Source: an uncultured Paracoccaceae bacterium (GTDB lineage Bacteria > Pseudomonadota > Alphaproteobacteria > Rhodobacterales > Rhodobacteraceae). From it: DNA of 64,000 nt. The stretch is from contig CANLQO010000001.1 of NCBI GenBank assembly GCA_947493335.1, forward strand, positions 1,426,001 through 1,490,000. Direction: 5' to 3'. Both the position numbers and the translations under genes were made by a program. Positions 1 to 7,052 of the stretch are shown here, piece by piece; position 1 is the first letter of the stretch; each line of letters opens with the position of its first letter. The notes beneath the pieces are model-generated. The model ran no database searches, was not told the DNA's origin, and saw only the letters and a list, made by a program, of their open reading frames with translations.

Positions 1-670
1 GAATGCTTATGCGGGCATGACGGCGGATCAGGTCCGCTTTGTTGGCGCCATCGGCGCTGATCCGGGCGTGATCGTGGTGGCTGCTGACAGCCCCTACCAG
101 TCGCTGAATGATCTGGTCGACGCCATTCTGGCCGATCCGGGTTCGGTTGCGTTTGCAGGTGGTTCTGCAGTCGGTGGCTTTGACCACCTCAAGCCGCTGA
201 TGATCCTCAAAGAGGCCGGCTTCACCGACATCACATCCGTGAAATACATCGGTGTGGACGGTGGTGCAGATGCGATCACCCAGACTGTCGGCGGCTTTAC
301 CCAAGCCATGACCGGCGACATGTCCGAGGTCGTGTCTTTCCTGGCCAACGGCGACATCCGCGTGATTGCGGTGCTGACCGAAGAGCGCGTACCGGGCTTT
401 GAAGACATCCCCACCGCGACCGAGCAGGGCTACCCTGTTGTGGCCGTGAACTGGCGTGGTCTTTACGTGCCCAAAGGCATCTCGGACGAGCGCTTTGAGG
501 AATGGGCAGGCAAGCTGCAGATGGTTGCCGACTCAGATGAGTGGGCGCAGGCCATGGCAGACAACGGCCTTGCCCCCTTTACCAAAGTGGGCGGCGATTT
601 CCAGTCCTATGTGGACGGCCTTGTGGCTGACATCGCATCCATGAGCGCCGAGCTGGGGGTAACCCAGTAA
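1..670 (+). CDS. TctC-family substrate-binding protein (3' part)
   Basis: Periplasmic solute-binding subunit of a tripartite tricarboxylate transporter (TTT). The reading frame is open at base 2 and runs about 222 codons to the stop, so the start, signal peptide and first part of the protein lie outside the window. The text matches the C-terminal two thirds of the TctC/Bug family, including a VNWRGLYVPKG segment and a helical end. It overlaps tctB by one base (TAATG), so the three transporter genes are translationally coupled. The ligand cannot be read from sequence; family members bind carboxylates. Confidence 0.9.
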   Translation, partial: NAYAGMTADQVRFVGAIGADPGVIVVAADSPYQSLNDLVDAILADPGSVAFAGGSAVGGFDHLKPLMILKEAGFTDITSVKYIGVDGGADAITQTVGGFTQAMTGDMSEVVSFLANGDIRVIAVLTEERVPGFEDIPTATEQGYPVVAVNWRGLYVPKGISDERFEEWAGKLQMVADSDEWAQAMADNGLAPFTKVGGDFQSYVDGLVADIASMSAELGVTQ

Positions 671-1158
671 TGGCTGCAGACCGGATATTTGGTCTGGTCG
701 CTCTGATCACGGCGGTCGCGTACCTCGCGGCCGCCACTCAGATCCAGACGAACATGTTCTCGGGCGAATTCCTGCCCAAACTGTTTCCCTACATGATCGG
801 AACCGTTGCTGCGATCTGTGCGCTTTTCATGGTGTTCAAGCCCGACCCGGACCCCGAATGGCCTGTCAAAGGCACATGGGTGAACATGGCGCTCGCCGTG
901 CTGGTGCTGGCCGTTTATGCGGTGATGCTGACACCCTTGGGCTTTATCCTGCCCACGATCTTTGCCGCAGGCATTCTGAGCTATCAGATTTCGCCGCGCC
1001 TTGTCCCTGCGGCCCTGTCCGGACTGGGGCTGTCGCTGGGCCTGTTCGTGCTGTTCAAATACGCGCTGGGTCTGGGCAATATTGTCGCCTACCGCGTACC
1101 GACCCCGGCCAAGCTCTGGGACGCAATTTCAATTCTCATTCCGTTTGTGGGGCACTGA
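670..1158 (+). CDS. TctB-family small membrane subunit of TTT transporter
   Basis: A 162-residue membrane protein with about four to five hydrophobic segments (roughly residues 5-25, 40-57, 73-95 and 97-140), the size and layout of TctB subunits. Its ATG overlaps the stop of the binding-protein gene and the next gene starts two bases after its stop. In the family this small subunit pairs with TctA to form a cation-coupled importer fed by the binding protein. TctB proteins are poorly conserved, so position and topology carry the call. Confidence 0.85.
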   Translation: MAADRIFGLVALITAVAYLAAATQIQTNMFSGEFLPKLFPYMIGTVAAICALFMVFKPDPDPEWPVKGTWVNMALAVLVLAVYAVMLTPLGFILPTIFAAGILSYQISPRLVPAALSGLGLSLGLFVLFKYALGLGNIVAYRVPTPAKLWDAISILIPFVGH

Positions 1159-1159
1159 C

Positions 1160-2665
1160 GTGGACATCCTTTCCAACCTCGCACTGGGCTTTGGCGTCGC
1201 CTTGTCGCCCTACACCCTGTTTCTGGCCGTCTGCGGCTGCTTTCTTGGCACGATCATCGGTGCGCTGCCCGGCCTTGGCCCGTCCAACGGCGTGGCGATC
1301 CTGATCCCGATCACCTTCACGCTGGGTCTTGATGCGACCTCGGCCCTCGTCCTGATGACATCAGTCTACTACGGCGCGATGTATGGCGGGCGGATTAGTT
1401 CGATCCTGTTGAACATCCCCGGCGACGAACCGGCGCTGATGACCACGCTGGACGGCTATCCGATGGCGAAACAGGGCCGTGCCGGTGACGCTTTGGTCCT
1501 ATCGGGCGTTGCATCATTCGTCGGCGCATTTCTGGCCACCATCGGGCTGATGCTACTGGCCCCGTCGCTGGCACGCGTGGCGTTTCTGTTTGGCCCGGCC
1601 GAATACTTTGCGCTTTACCTGCTGGCGTTCTGCACGCTGGGCGGCATGGCGTCGAACAATCAGGCCAAAGCAGCGCTGGCGGCCTGCATCGGGCTTGGCA
1701 TCGCCACCATTGGGGTCGACAGCTCCTCTGGGTTGCCGCGCCTGACGGGTGGCAATCTGCACCTGTTTGACGGCATCGACTTTCTGGTCGCGATCGTCGG
1801 CCTCTTCGCGATTGCCGAGATTTTCTTTTTCATCGAAAGCCACGGTGCAGGATCCTCCATCGGCGTGAAGCTTGACAAGGTCCGTGTGCCCTTGCGCGAT
1901 ATCTGGTCCACCAAATGGACCATGCTGCGCGCCTCTGGCGTGGGTTTCATCGCGGGCATCCTGCCCGGCGCTGGCGCATCACTGGGGTCGTTTCTGGCCT
2001 ATATGTCCGAGAAATCCATCGCCGGAGACAAAGGCGGCTTTGGCACCGGCGTACCCAAGGGCGTGGCCGCGCCCGAGGCGGGCAACAACGCCGCTGCCGG
2101 TGGCGCACTTGTGCCGATGCTGACGCTTGGCGTGCCGGGGTCTGGCACCACCGCCGTGTTGCTGGCGCTGCTAATGACGCTGAATATCACACCGGGGCCG
2201 ACGCTCTTTTCGGATCGGCCAGAGGTCGTCTGGGGCCTGATCGCGTCCCTGCTGATCGCCAATGTGGTGCTTTTGCTGATGAACGTGCCGATGGTGAAAA
2301 TCTTTGTGAAGGTGCTGATGGTCCCTGCATGGATCCTGTTGCCGGGTGTCACGATGATTTCCTTCGTGGGCATCTATTCGCTCTCGGGCAGCTATTTTGA
2401 TCTGTTGCTGATGGTGGGCTTTGGCGTGCTGGGGTATTTCCTGCGCAAGCTCGATATACCGACCGTTCCGGTGATCCTTGGCATCCTGCTGGGCGGCAAT
2501 ATGGAGGACGCCCTGCGCCGCGCCATGACGCTGTCGGACGGGGATGCGATGTACCTCTTTTCATCCCCGATTGCGATCGGGCTTTGGATTGCCGCGATTG
2601 CGGGCTTTGTGGCCCCGATGTTCCTGCGGGGGCTTTTGAAGAAGCCGCAGGCGATTACAGACTAA
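1160..2665 (+). CDS. TctA-family large permease subunit of TTT transporter
   Basis: A 501-residue polytopic membrane permease. The start is taken as GTG at 1160, just after the tctB stop, because the family N-terminus (MDILSNLALGFG) begins there; the open frame extends upstream only as a shadow over tctB. The TctA signature GALPGLGPSNG lies at about residues 34-44, and the second conserved glycine-rich segments GILPGAGASLGS and PEAGNNAAAGG are present. It completes a full TTT system with the two genes before it. The AtuA-type enzyme downstream on the same strand suggests that the imported compound feeds that pathway. Confidence 0.95.
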   Translation: MDILSNLALGFGVALSPYTLFLAVCGCFLGTIIGALPGLGPSNGVAILIPITFTLGLDATSALVLMTSVYYGAMYGGRISSILLNIPGDEPALMTTLDGYPMAKQGRAGDALVLSGVASFVGAFLATIGLMLLAPSLARVAFLFGPAEYFALYLLAFCTLGGMASNNQAKAALAACIGLGIATIGVDSSSGLPRLTGGNLHLFDGIDFLVAIVGLFAIAEIFFFIESHGAGSSIGVKLDKVRVPLRDIWSTKWTMLRASGVGFIAGILPGAGASLGSFLAYMSEKSIAGDKGGFGTGVPKGVAAPEAGNNAAAGGALVPMLTLGVPGSGTTAVLLALLMTLNITPGPTLFSDRPEVVWGLIASLLIANVVLLLMNVPMVKIFVKVLMVPAWILLPGVTMISFVGIYSLSGSYFDLLLMVGFGVLGYFLRKLDIPTVPVILGILLGGNMEDALRRAMTLSDGDAMYLFSSPIAIGLWIAAIAGFVAPMFLRGLLKKPQAITD

Positions 2666-2670
2666 GGTCC

Positions 2671-2721
2671 GCCCGGGGGCGTAACCCCGGGCAGCCCCCG
2701 ACCGCCCCCACGGGCGGGGGC
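2671..2721. repeat. GC-rich double hairpin between tctA and atuA-like gene
   Basis: Two adjacent inverted repeats: GCCCGGGG (2671-2678) with CCCCGGGC (2685-2692), and GCCCCC (2704-2709) with GGGGGC (2716-2721). A GCCCCCG at 2694-2700 can compete for the second right arm. No T-run follows, so it is not a classical terminator. It may attenuate or stabilise the mRNA between transporter and enzyme genes, or be a copy of a dispersed intergenic hairpin family. Confidence 0.6.
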
Positions 2722-2764
2722 ATTCCCCCAACCCGGCGGATGGGGTCCGCCCTTGGACGAACAT

Positions 2765-4084
2765 ATGACCCGTATCCTGATCCCCTCTGGTGCGCTTGGA
2801 CTTGGCTATGACCAGACCGCCCTTGACCGTGGCATCGCCGCAAAGCCTGACCTGATTGCCATCGACGGCGGCTCGACCGACAGCGGGCCGTCCTATCTTG
2901 GGCGGGGCGTGTCGAAATATACCCGCGCCAGTACCAAGACCGAATGGGCCGGCCTGATCCGCGCCGCACAATCCGCCGGTTGCCCTCTGGTGATCGGCAC
3001 GGCCGGGACCTGCGGCACCGACAGCACCGTGGATTGGCTGGTCGATATCACCCGCGAAATTCTGGCCGAAGAGGGCATGACCGCCACCATCGCCACCCTG
3101 AAATCCGAGCAGACCACCGTCGGTGACATCACCCCCCTGCCCGGCGCGCCCGACGTCACCGCCGATGAGATCGCCGCCTGCACTCATATCGTGGCGCTCG
3201 CCGGGGCCGAACAGATACAGGCCGCCTTGAACACGGGCGCCGACATCATCATTGCAGGCCGCACCACCGATACCGCGATCATCGCCGCCCTGCCCCTGCA
3301 GAACGGTGACGACGCAGGCGCGGCATGGCATGGGGCCAAGATTGGCGAATGCGGCGCGCTCTGCGCCACCAATCCGCAATCTGGCGTGATCCTTGTGGAT
3401 TTCGACGCCGAGGGTTTTACCGTCACGCCGTTGGCGGATGGGGCCCATGCCACCCCGCACACCGTCAGCGCCCATATGCTTTATGAAAACTCCGACCCCT
3501 TCATCCTGCATGAACCGGGCGGGCATCTGGATGTGACCGCCGCAAGCTATACCGCCCTTGATGAGACCCGTGTCCGGGTCGAAGGGGCCAAATGGGTGCC
3601 CGCGTCCAGCTATGCGGTCAAGCTCGAAGGGGCGCGGGTGATGGGGTATCAGACCATCATCATGGCCACGATCCGCGATGCGCATTATGTCGCCAACGTG
3701 CAAAAGTGGTGCGACGACATTGCCGTCAAACACAGCCTCAAGGTCGCCGACCGTCTGGGCGATGTGGCCCATACGACAGAGCTGCGGATCATCGGCGGCT
3801 CTGCCACCCTTGGGGATTTGGAGAACCGCCAAACCACCCCGCATGAGGTCGGTGTGATGGGCATTGTCACGGCTGAGGATCAGGACACGGCCCGCGCCAT
3901 TGCCATGCTCTTGAACCCCTACCTTTTGCACCACCCGCTGACCAAGACCGAAGAGGTCCCGACCTTTGCCTTCCCCTTCTCACCGGCAGAAACGGACCGG
4001 GGCCCGGCCTACGGCTTTGTCCTGCATCATGTGATGGAATTGGATGATCCGATGCAGGCCTTCCGGCTGGAGGTTTTGTCATGA
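2765..4084 (+). CDS. AtuA-family protein (DUF1446)
   Basis: A 439-residue protein of the acyclic terpene utilization AtuA / DUF1446 family, recognised from the N-terminus MTRILIPSGALGLG, the AIDGGSTDSGPSYLG segment and the ITPLPGAPDVTADEI region. ATG 2765 is preferred over an in-frame TTG at 2753 because the family N-terminus starts there and GGACGA lies just upstream. The biochemical reaction of the family is not settled; AtuA is required for growth on citronellol-type terpenes in Pseudomonas. The next gene overlaps its end by four bases. With the TTT transporter it forms a catabolic cassette, but a terpene substrate is not shown. Confidence 0.85.
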   Translation: MTRILIPSGALGLGYDQTALDRGIAAKPDLIAIDGGSTDSGPSYLGRGVSKYTRASTKTEWAGLIRAAQSAGCPLVIGTAGTCGTDSTVDWLVDITREILAEEGMTATIATLKSEQTTVGDITPLPGAPDVTADEIAACTHIVALAGAEQIQAALNTGADIIIAGRTTDTAIIAALPLQNGDDAGAAWHGAKIGECGALCATNPQSGVILVDFDAEGFTVTPLADGAHATPHTVSAHMLYENSDPFILHEPGGHLDVTAASYTALDETRVRVEGAKWVPASSYAVKLEGARVMGYQTIIMATIRDAHYVANVQKWCDDIAVKHSLKVADRLGDVAHTTELRIIGGSATLGDLENRQTTPHEVGVMGIVTAEDQDTARAIAMLLNPYLLHHPLTKTEEVPTFAFPFSPAETDRGPAYGFVLHHVMELDDPMQAFRLEVLS

Positions 4085-4383
4085 CGAGGGTGGCCGATGT
4101 GGTGGTCAAGGTCCGCTCCAAGAACGCGGGGCCGTTCTGGCTGACCATCGACGTCTTTTGCGGCGATGCAACCGCGTTTGAGCGGATCGTGCAGGGCCTG
4201 TCGACCGACAGGGTTGCCGCAGCTTTTGGCGCCGCCCCGGATGTCGTCAAGCGCTTTGACATCGCGGATTTGCATGTTGTGAAATTCTCAATGCCGCGCC
4301 CGAAAATTCAGGGCGACATTCTGGATCGCGACATGCATGGGGCTGGCTGGGCGCCACTGGTGGCAGAGATGACGCTGAACTAG
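4081..4383 (+). CDS. DUF4387 protein, AtuA partner
   Basis: A 100-residue protein of the DUF4387 family, which accompanies AtuA-type proteins and is sometimes fused to them. The ATG overlaps the upstream stop (ATGA), indicating translational coupling and probably a two-protein complex. Recognisable family text includes VRSKNAGPFWLTID near residues 11-24 and the C-terminal DILDRDMHGAGWAPL stretch. There is no signal peptide or membrane segment, so it is cytoplasmic. Its specific role is unknown. Confidence 0.85.
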   Translation: MTRVADVVVKVRSKNAGPFWLTIDVFCGDATAFERIVQGLSTDRVAAAFGAAPDVVKRFDIADLHVVKFSMPRPKIQGDILDRDMHGAGWAPLVAEMTLN

Positions 4384-4416
4384 GCGCTGCCCAGTCGTTT
4401 CATTGAGTTAACGCTT

Positions 4417-4461
4417 GCGTCTGCATGGGGTGTGCATGCTTTGTGCATGAGGTGCAGACGC
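4417..4461. repeat. Inverted repeat after DUF4387 gene
   Basis: GCGTCTGCA (4417-4425) is repeated as TGCAGACGC (4453-4461), with a 27-base loop holding two copies of TGTGCATG. It lies 35 bases after the stop of the DUF4387 gene and is followed by CTTTGTG. It could be a weak terminator of the tct-atu operon or a protein site; nothing decides between these. Confidence 0.4.
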
Positions 4462-4502
4462 TTTGTGCCTGCCCGATTTGCGACCGTGCGTTGGGTTGGG
4501 GG

Positions 4503-4579
4503 TGGTACCACCTCCTGGTCTCGAACCAGGGACCTCTTGATCCACAATCAAGCGCTCTAACCAACTGAGCTAAGGCGGC
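4503..4579 (-). tRNA. tRNA-His (GTG)
   Basis: On the minus strand the cloverleaf reads GCCGCCT for the acceptor 5' arm, a GTG anticodon in the loop TTGTGGA closed by CTTGA/TCAAG, the T-arm CTGG-TTCGAGA-CCAG, and an AGGTGGT acceptor 3' arm followed by A73 and an encoded CCA. The discriminator is A, not C, and the base before position 1 is T, so the usual G-1:C73 pair is absent. That is the known atypical alphaproteobacterial tRNA-His form. Confidence 0.95.
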
Positions 4580-4660
4580 ACTGGGGCGGATTTAGCCTTC
4601 CCGCCGGACGATTGCAAGTCCCTTGGGACTGGCATAAATGAGGAATATCAGGAGGGTCCC

Positions 4661-4852
4661 ATGGGCATCAACGACGAACGCGATATCGAGGCAAACCTGC
4701 AGATCGGTCCGACCGATCATGGTATGGTGCGGCTTTATGTTGAAGGCACCGGTATTGAGATTCCAATGGACTTTGACCCCGATGAAGCGGACGACATCGC
4801 CGAAGAGATCAAGGCCGCAGCAATCGCTGCCCGCGCCGTCAAAGTGCGCTGA
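4661..4852 (+). CDS. DUF6324-family small protein
   Basis: A 63-residue acidic cytoplasmic protein beginning MGINDERDIEANLQIGPTD, which I recall as the DUF6324 family of Rhodobacterales. A strong ribosome binding site (AGGAGG) lies seven to eight bases before the ATG. It has no membrane segment or cysteine motif. Function is unknown. It converges on mmcB, with two strong inverted repeats in the 50 bases between. Confidence 0.8.
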   Translation: MGINDERDIEANLQIGPTDHGMVRLYVEGTGIEIPMDFDPDEADDIAEEIKAAAIAARAVKVR

Positions 4853-4900
4853 AGATTTTTCTGGAAAAATCTAAACTTGCGAATTTTCTCGAAAATTCGC
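4853..4900. terminator. Tandem inverted repeats between convergent genes
   Basis: Two back-to-back perfect hairpins follow the DUF6324 stop: AGATTTTT (4853-4860) / AAAAATCT (4865-4872), loop CTGG; and GCGAATTTTC (4879-4888) / GAAAATTCGC (4891-4900). Both are AT-rich in a GC-rich genome and begin directly at the stop codon. They probably act as a bidirectional terminator for the convergent DUF6324 and mmcB transcripts. Confidence 0.6.
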
Positions 4901-4903
4901 CCG

Positions 4904-5362
4904 CTACCACGCGATGTGAAGTCCCGGATCGCGCGCGGCCTGGGCGCGGACAGCCGCGTGGCGCGCAAATTTCTGCACCATCACCTTGCGCCTTGCGGCG
5001 GCCAGTTTGGTCTCTGGCCCCATGCGGATGATCTCTGCGTCATAGGCGTCTGCAATGATGAGCCCGGTTCCTTCGGGCAACAATTCTGTCGGGAAATCCT
5101 GATCCACCGCCCAGAAGAACCGGTCGCACCATTCAAGATATCCTTGCCATTTGTGGTCAGACTGGAAATCGGCGCGGCTGGATTTACACTCGATGACCCA
5201 AATTTCGGACTTCGGACCCAGCCCCATCACATCCACCCGCAGCCCGGATGCGGGCACCAGCTCCTCGACACTCACAAAATCATGGCTGCGCAAGTGCCGC
5301 GACACCCCCCGCGCCAAGAGTTGACCGGGCATAAGTTGAGGGGTTTGGGCATCATCTGGCAT
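4904..5362 (-). CDS. mmcB: MmcB-family DNA repair protein
   Basis: A 152-residue protein of the MmcB family (mitomycin C sensitivity in Caulobacter), with a PD-(D/E)XK nuclease-like core: Asp44 in RVDVMGLG and Glu58-Cys-Lys60 in VIECKSS. The frame is open further upstream, but the family start MPDDAQT at 5362 is chosen because the upstream residues look unlike coding sequence. In Caulobacter mmcB belongs to the damage response. Here it stands alone, converging on the DUF6324 gene. No LexA-type box was verified upstream. Confidence 0.8.
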   Translation of the reverse strand: MPDDAQTPQLMPGQLLARGVSRHLRSHDFVSVEELVPASGLRVDVMGLGPKSEIWVIECKSSRADFQSDHKWQGYLEWCDRFFWAVDQDFPTELLPEGTGLIIADAYDAEIIRMGPETKLAAARRKVMVQKFARHAAVRAQAARDPGLHIAW

Positions 5363-5528
5363 AGGTCGAAATATGAACAAAAGGTAAACATCGGTCAAGC
5401 CAGCGGTGAAATGGGGCGCAAATGGGGCCAAATGACCTGGCGTCAGGACGGAAATGGCCCGACCGGTGCCCTTTTTCCGCCCGGTTTCAAGGTCAAAACA
5501 AATTCAACACAAATTTTGGAGCTGCCTG

Positions 5529-5669
5529 ATGTCCCTGTTTTCTGATGTTACCTTTATGGAAATTTGTCTGACCCTCGTGACATTGGCTGTCGCGGAACGC
5601 GCCGTTCTGCCTTACCTGCCCAAAAGCCTTGTTGGCCCCAACGGCCTTTTGCTGAAAACCTCCAGCTAA
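5529..5669 (+). CDS. Possible 46-residue small protein
   Basis: A short open frame starting MSLFSDVTFMEICLTL, with one hydrophobic N-terminal half and a basic, proline-containing end. A weak GGAG lies seven bases before the ATG. Codon choice at third positions looks plausible for this genome. I do not recognise a family. It directly precedes the structured RNA region, so it could also be chance sequence at the edge of that RNA gene. Confidence 0.3.
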   Translation: MSLFSDVTFMEICLTLVTLAVAERAVLPYLPKSLVGPNGLLLKTSS

Positions 5670-5699
5670 ACCCTTGCCCTGCAAGACGTGCCCGCCTAC

Positions 5700-5880
5700 C
5701 TAAGTGTTCGGCGGGCTTCTGCTCTTCTCGTAAATTCCGGGGCTACATTCCAGTGGCCTTAAGCAAATCCGAGGGAGCTGGCTCTGTCTGAGCCCTGGTT
5801 CAGTTATCCGGCGCCCACCTGTATATACAGGTCCTCGGGAATAAGCCCCCAACGGTCGCTGCGGTTCCCGCCACTTTTTT
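5700..5880 (+). ncRNA. Structured non-coding RNA, candidate 6S RNA
   Basis: No convincing gene lies in 5670-5966, but the plus strand can fold into a long rod. GGCGGG (5710-5715) pairs with CCCGCC (5867-5872), GGGGCT (5739-5744) with AGCCCC (5844-5849), ATTC (5747-5750) with GAAT (5839-5842), and CCGAGG (5769-5774) with CCTCGG (5833-5838). Inside are a GGCTC/GAGCC hairpin and a perfect 16-base palindrome at 5817-5832. Six T residues follow the closing stem at 5875-5880, as at an intrinsic terminator. Length of about 170 bases, a closed double-ended rod and a central bubble resemble 6S RNA (ssrS). The identity is inferred, and the 5' end is approximate. Confidence 0.5.
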
Positions 5881-5966
5881 CCCGATCTGCACCGGCTTTG
5901 CCGTGCCGCACGCGGCACGCCGCAAGATCAGCGCCCGCCGCGGCAGCCTGTCAAATGCCGTACGGG

Positions 5967-6800
5967 TCAGATGTCCTGCCCGTTCATGAACCGCGCAGAG
6001 CCAAGCCCCAAGGCACGGCTAATATCTTCGAACATGCCATCAAAGGCAGCAAACATCGCTGCATTCAGGTCCTGACCGGCCTCTGTTTCGGAAAACGCGA
6101 TATAGGCGTCCAAATCTGCGTCCGATAGCGGTTGATATGCCAACATCAGGAATGAATAGACCCATTCGGTGGTGTTCACGCGGATCTCGGGCTCTTGGCT
6201 CCAGACGTCGGTCAGCACCTGTTCTTCGGTCAACTCCTGCGGCATCGCGCCGCCGTCCATCAGACCGGTGTAGAACGCGTAGTTGGAATTCATCGCGCCA
6301 ACCACGTTGGTTTCAACCAGATCATTGACTTCGACAAAGGATTTGACCTGCTGATAGCGATCAGTGTTGTCGAGCATCGCCTCGGTCGCCACCTCTTTGG
6401 CCGCTTCTTCCACCGCATCATCCAACAGGGCCCGGCGTGCGGACAATTCCAGCGAAATAATGGTCTTACCCGGCTCTGCGTTGAAAAAAGCCAGCATCGC
6501 GTCCACATCATCACCGGCCAGATTTTCGGTCAGCTCGGTCAGCACTTCGGTCCGCATCGCATCAACATCATAGATGTTGGACACGATGGTGCTCCATTCC
6601 GCGGAGGTGCGATCACCAAAAAGGTCGCTGCCAATCTCGGCACCATAGACGATCCCCTCTTCGCGCATGATCTGCAGCATGTCAGGCAGGCCAAGCGCCT
6701 CAAACAATGCCGCACTTTTTTCAGCCTCTGTCGTTTGCGCATCGGCAGTTGTGACGGAGAGCGCAAGCGCGATTGGGGCAAGTGAGCGGAGGTGGAACAT
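5967..6800 (-). CDS. DUF2059-type exported protein
   Basis: A 277-residue secreted or periplasmic protein. A signal peptide with an alanine-rich hydrophobic core ends near residue 21 (TTADA before QTT). The rest is mostly helical and acidic. The segment NLAGDDVDAMLAFFNAEPGKTI resembles the DUF2059 repeat (a short helix pair ending in a PxGK-like turn), and a second similar segment appears near the C-terminus (DADLDAYIAFSETEAGQDL). The function of the family is unknown. It is a single gene, with the RNA candidate beyond its 3' end. Confidence 0.75.
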   Translation of the reverse strand: MFHLRSLAPIALALSVTTADAQTTEAEKSAALFEALGLPDMLQIMREEGIVYGAEIGSDLFGDRTSAEWSTIVSNIYDVDAMRTEVLTELTENLAGDDVDAMLAFFNAEPGKTIISLELSARRALLDDAVEEAAKEVATEAMLDNTDRYQQVKSFVEVNDLVETNVVGAMNSNYAFYTGLMDGGAMPQELTEEQVLTDVWSQEPEIRVNTTEWVYSFLMLAYQPLSDADLDAYIAFSETEAGQDLNAAMFAAFDGMFEDISRALGLGSARFMNGQDI

Positions 6801-6947
6801 CTGGGGCGGTCCTTTGCTGTTGCCTTAGTGATATGTGTCCGGGCCCGGTTTTCCAAGGTGGCCCCACGGGAATGTCAGCGAAATGGTCAGATCGGGCTTG
6901 CGATGACCGCGCGGCGGGATTAAACGGCGCAGCGTTGACCCCCGTGC

Positions 6948-7037
6948 GGAGAGGTGCCGGAGTGGTCGAACGGGGCGGTCTCGAAAACCGTTGTGGGTGC
7001 AAGCCTACCCAGGGTTCGAATCCCTGTCTCTCCGCCA
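6948..7037 (+). tRNA. tRNA-Ser (CGA)
   Basis: A 90-base class II tRNA with acceptor GGAGAGG paired to the closing CTCTCC, anticodon loop CTCGAAA (CGA anticodon, reads TCG), a long variable arm, T-loop GGTTCGAATCC, discriminator G and encoded CCA. Confidence 0.96.
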
Positions 7038-7052
7038 GCATCCACCTGGAAG

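Noticed and set aside
1001-1159. Longer tctA start at 1001
   Set aside because: The extension lies wholly inside tctB in another frame and lacks TctA-like sequence; GTG 1160 fits the family start.
2561-3934. 457-codon open frame antisense to the AtuA-family gene
   Set aside because: It mirrors a clear family member on the plus strand; the translation is glycine/histidine-rich with no domain, as expected for a shadow in GC-rich DNA.
5817-5832. ACCTGTATATACAGGT read as a LexA/SOS box
   Set aside because: Spacing differs from the CTGT-N8-ACAG box, alphaproteobacterial LexA uses GTTC-N7-GTTC, and the palindrome fits as a hairpin inside the RNA candidate.
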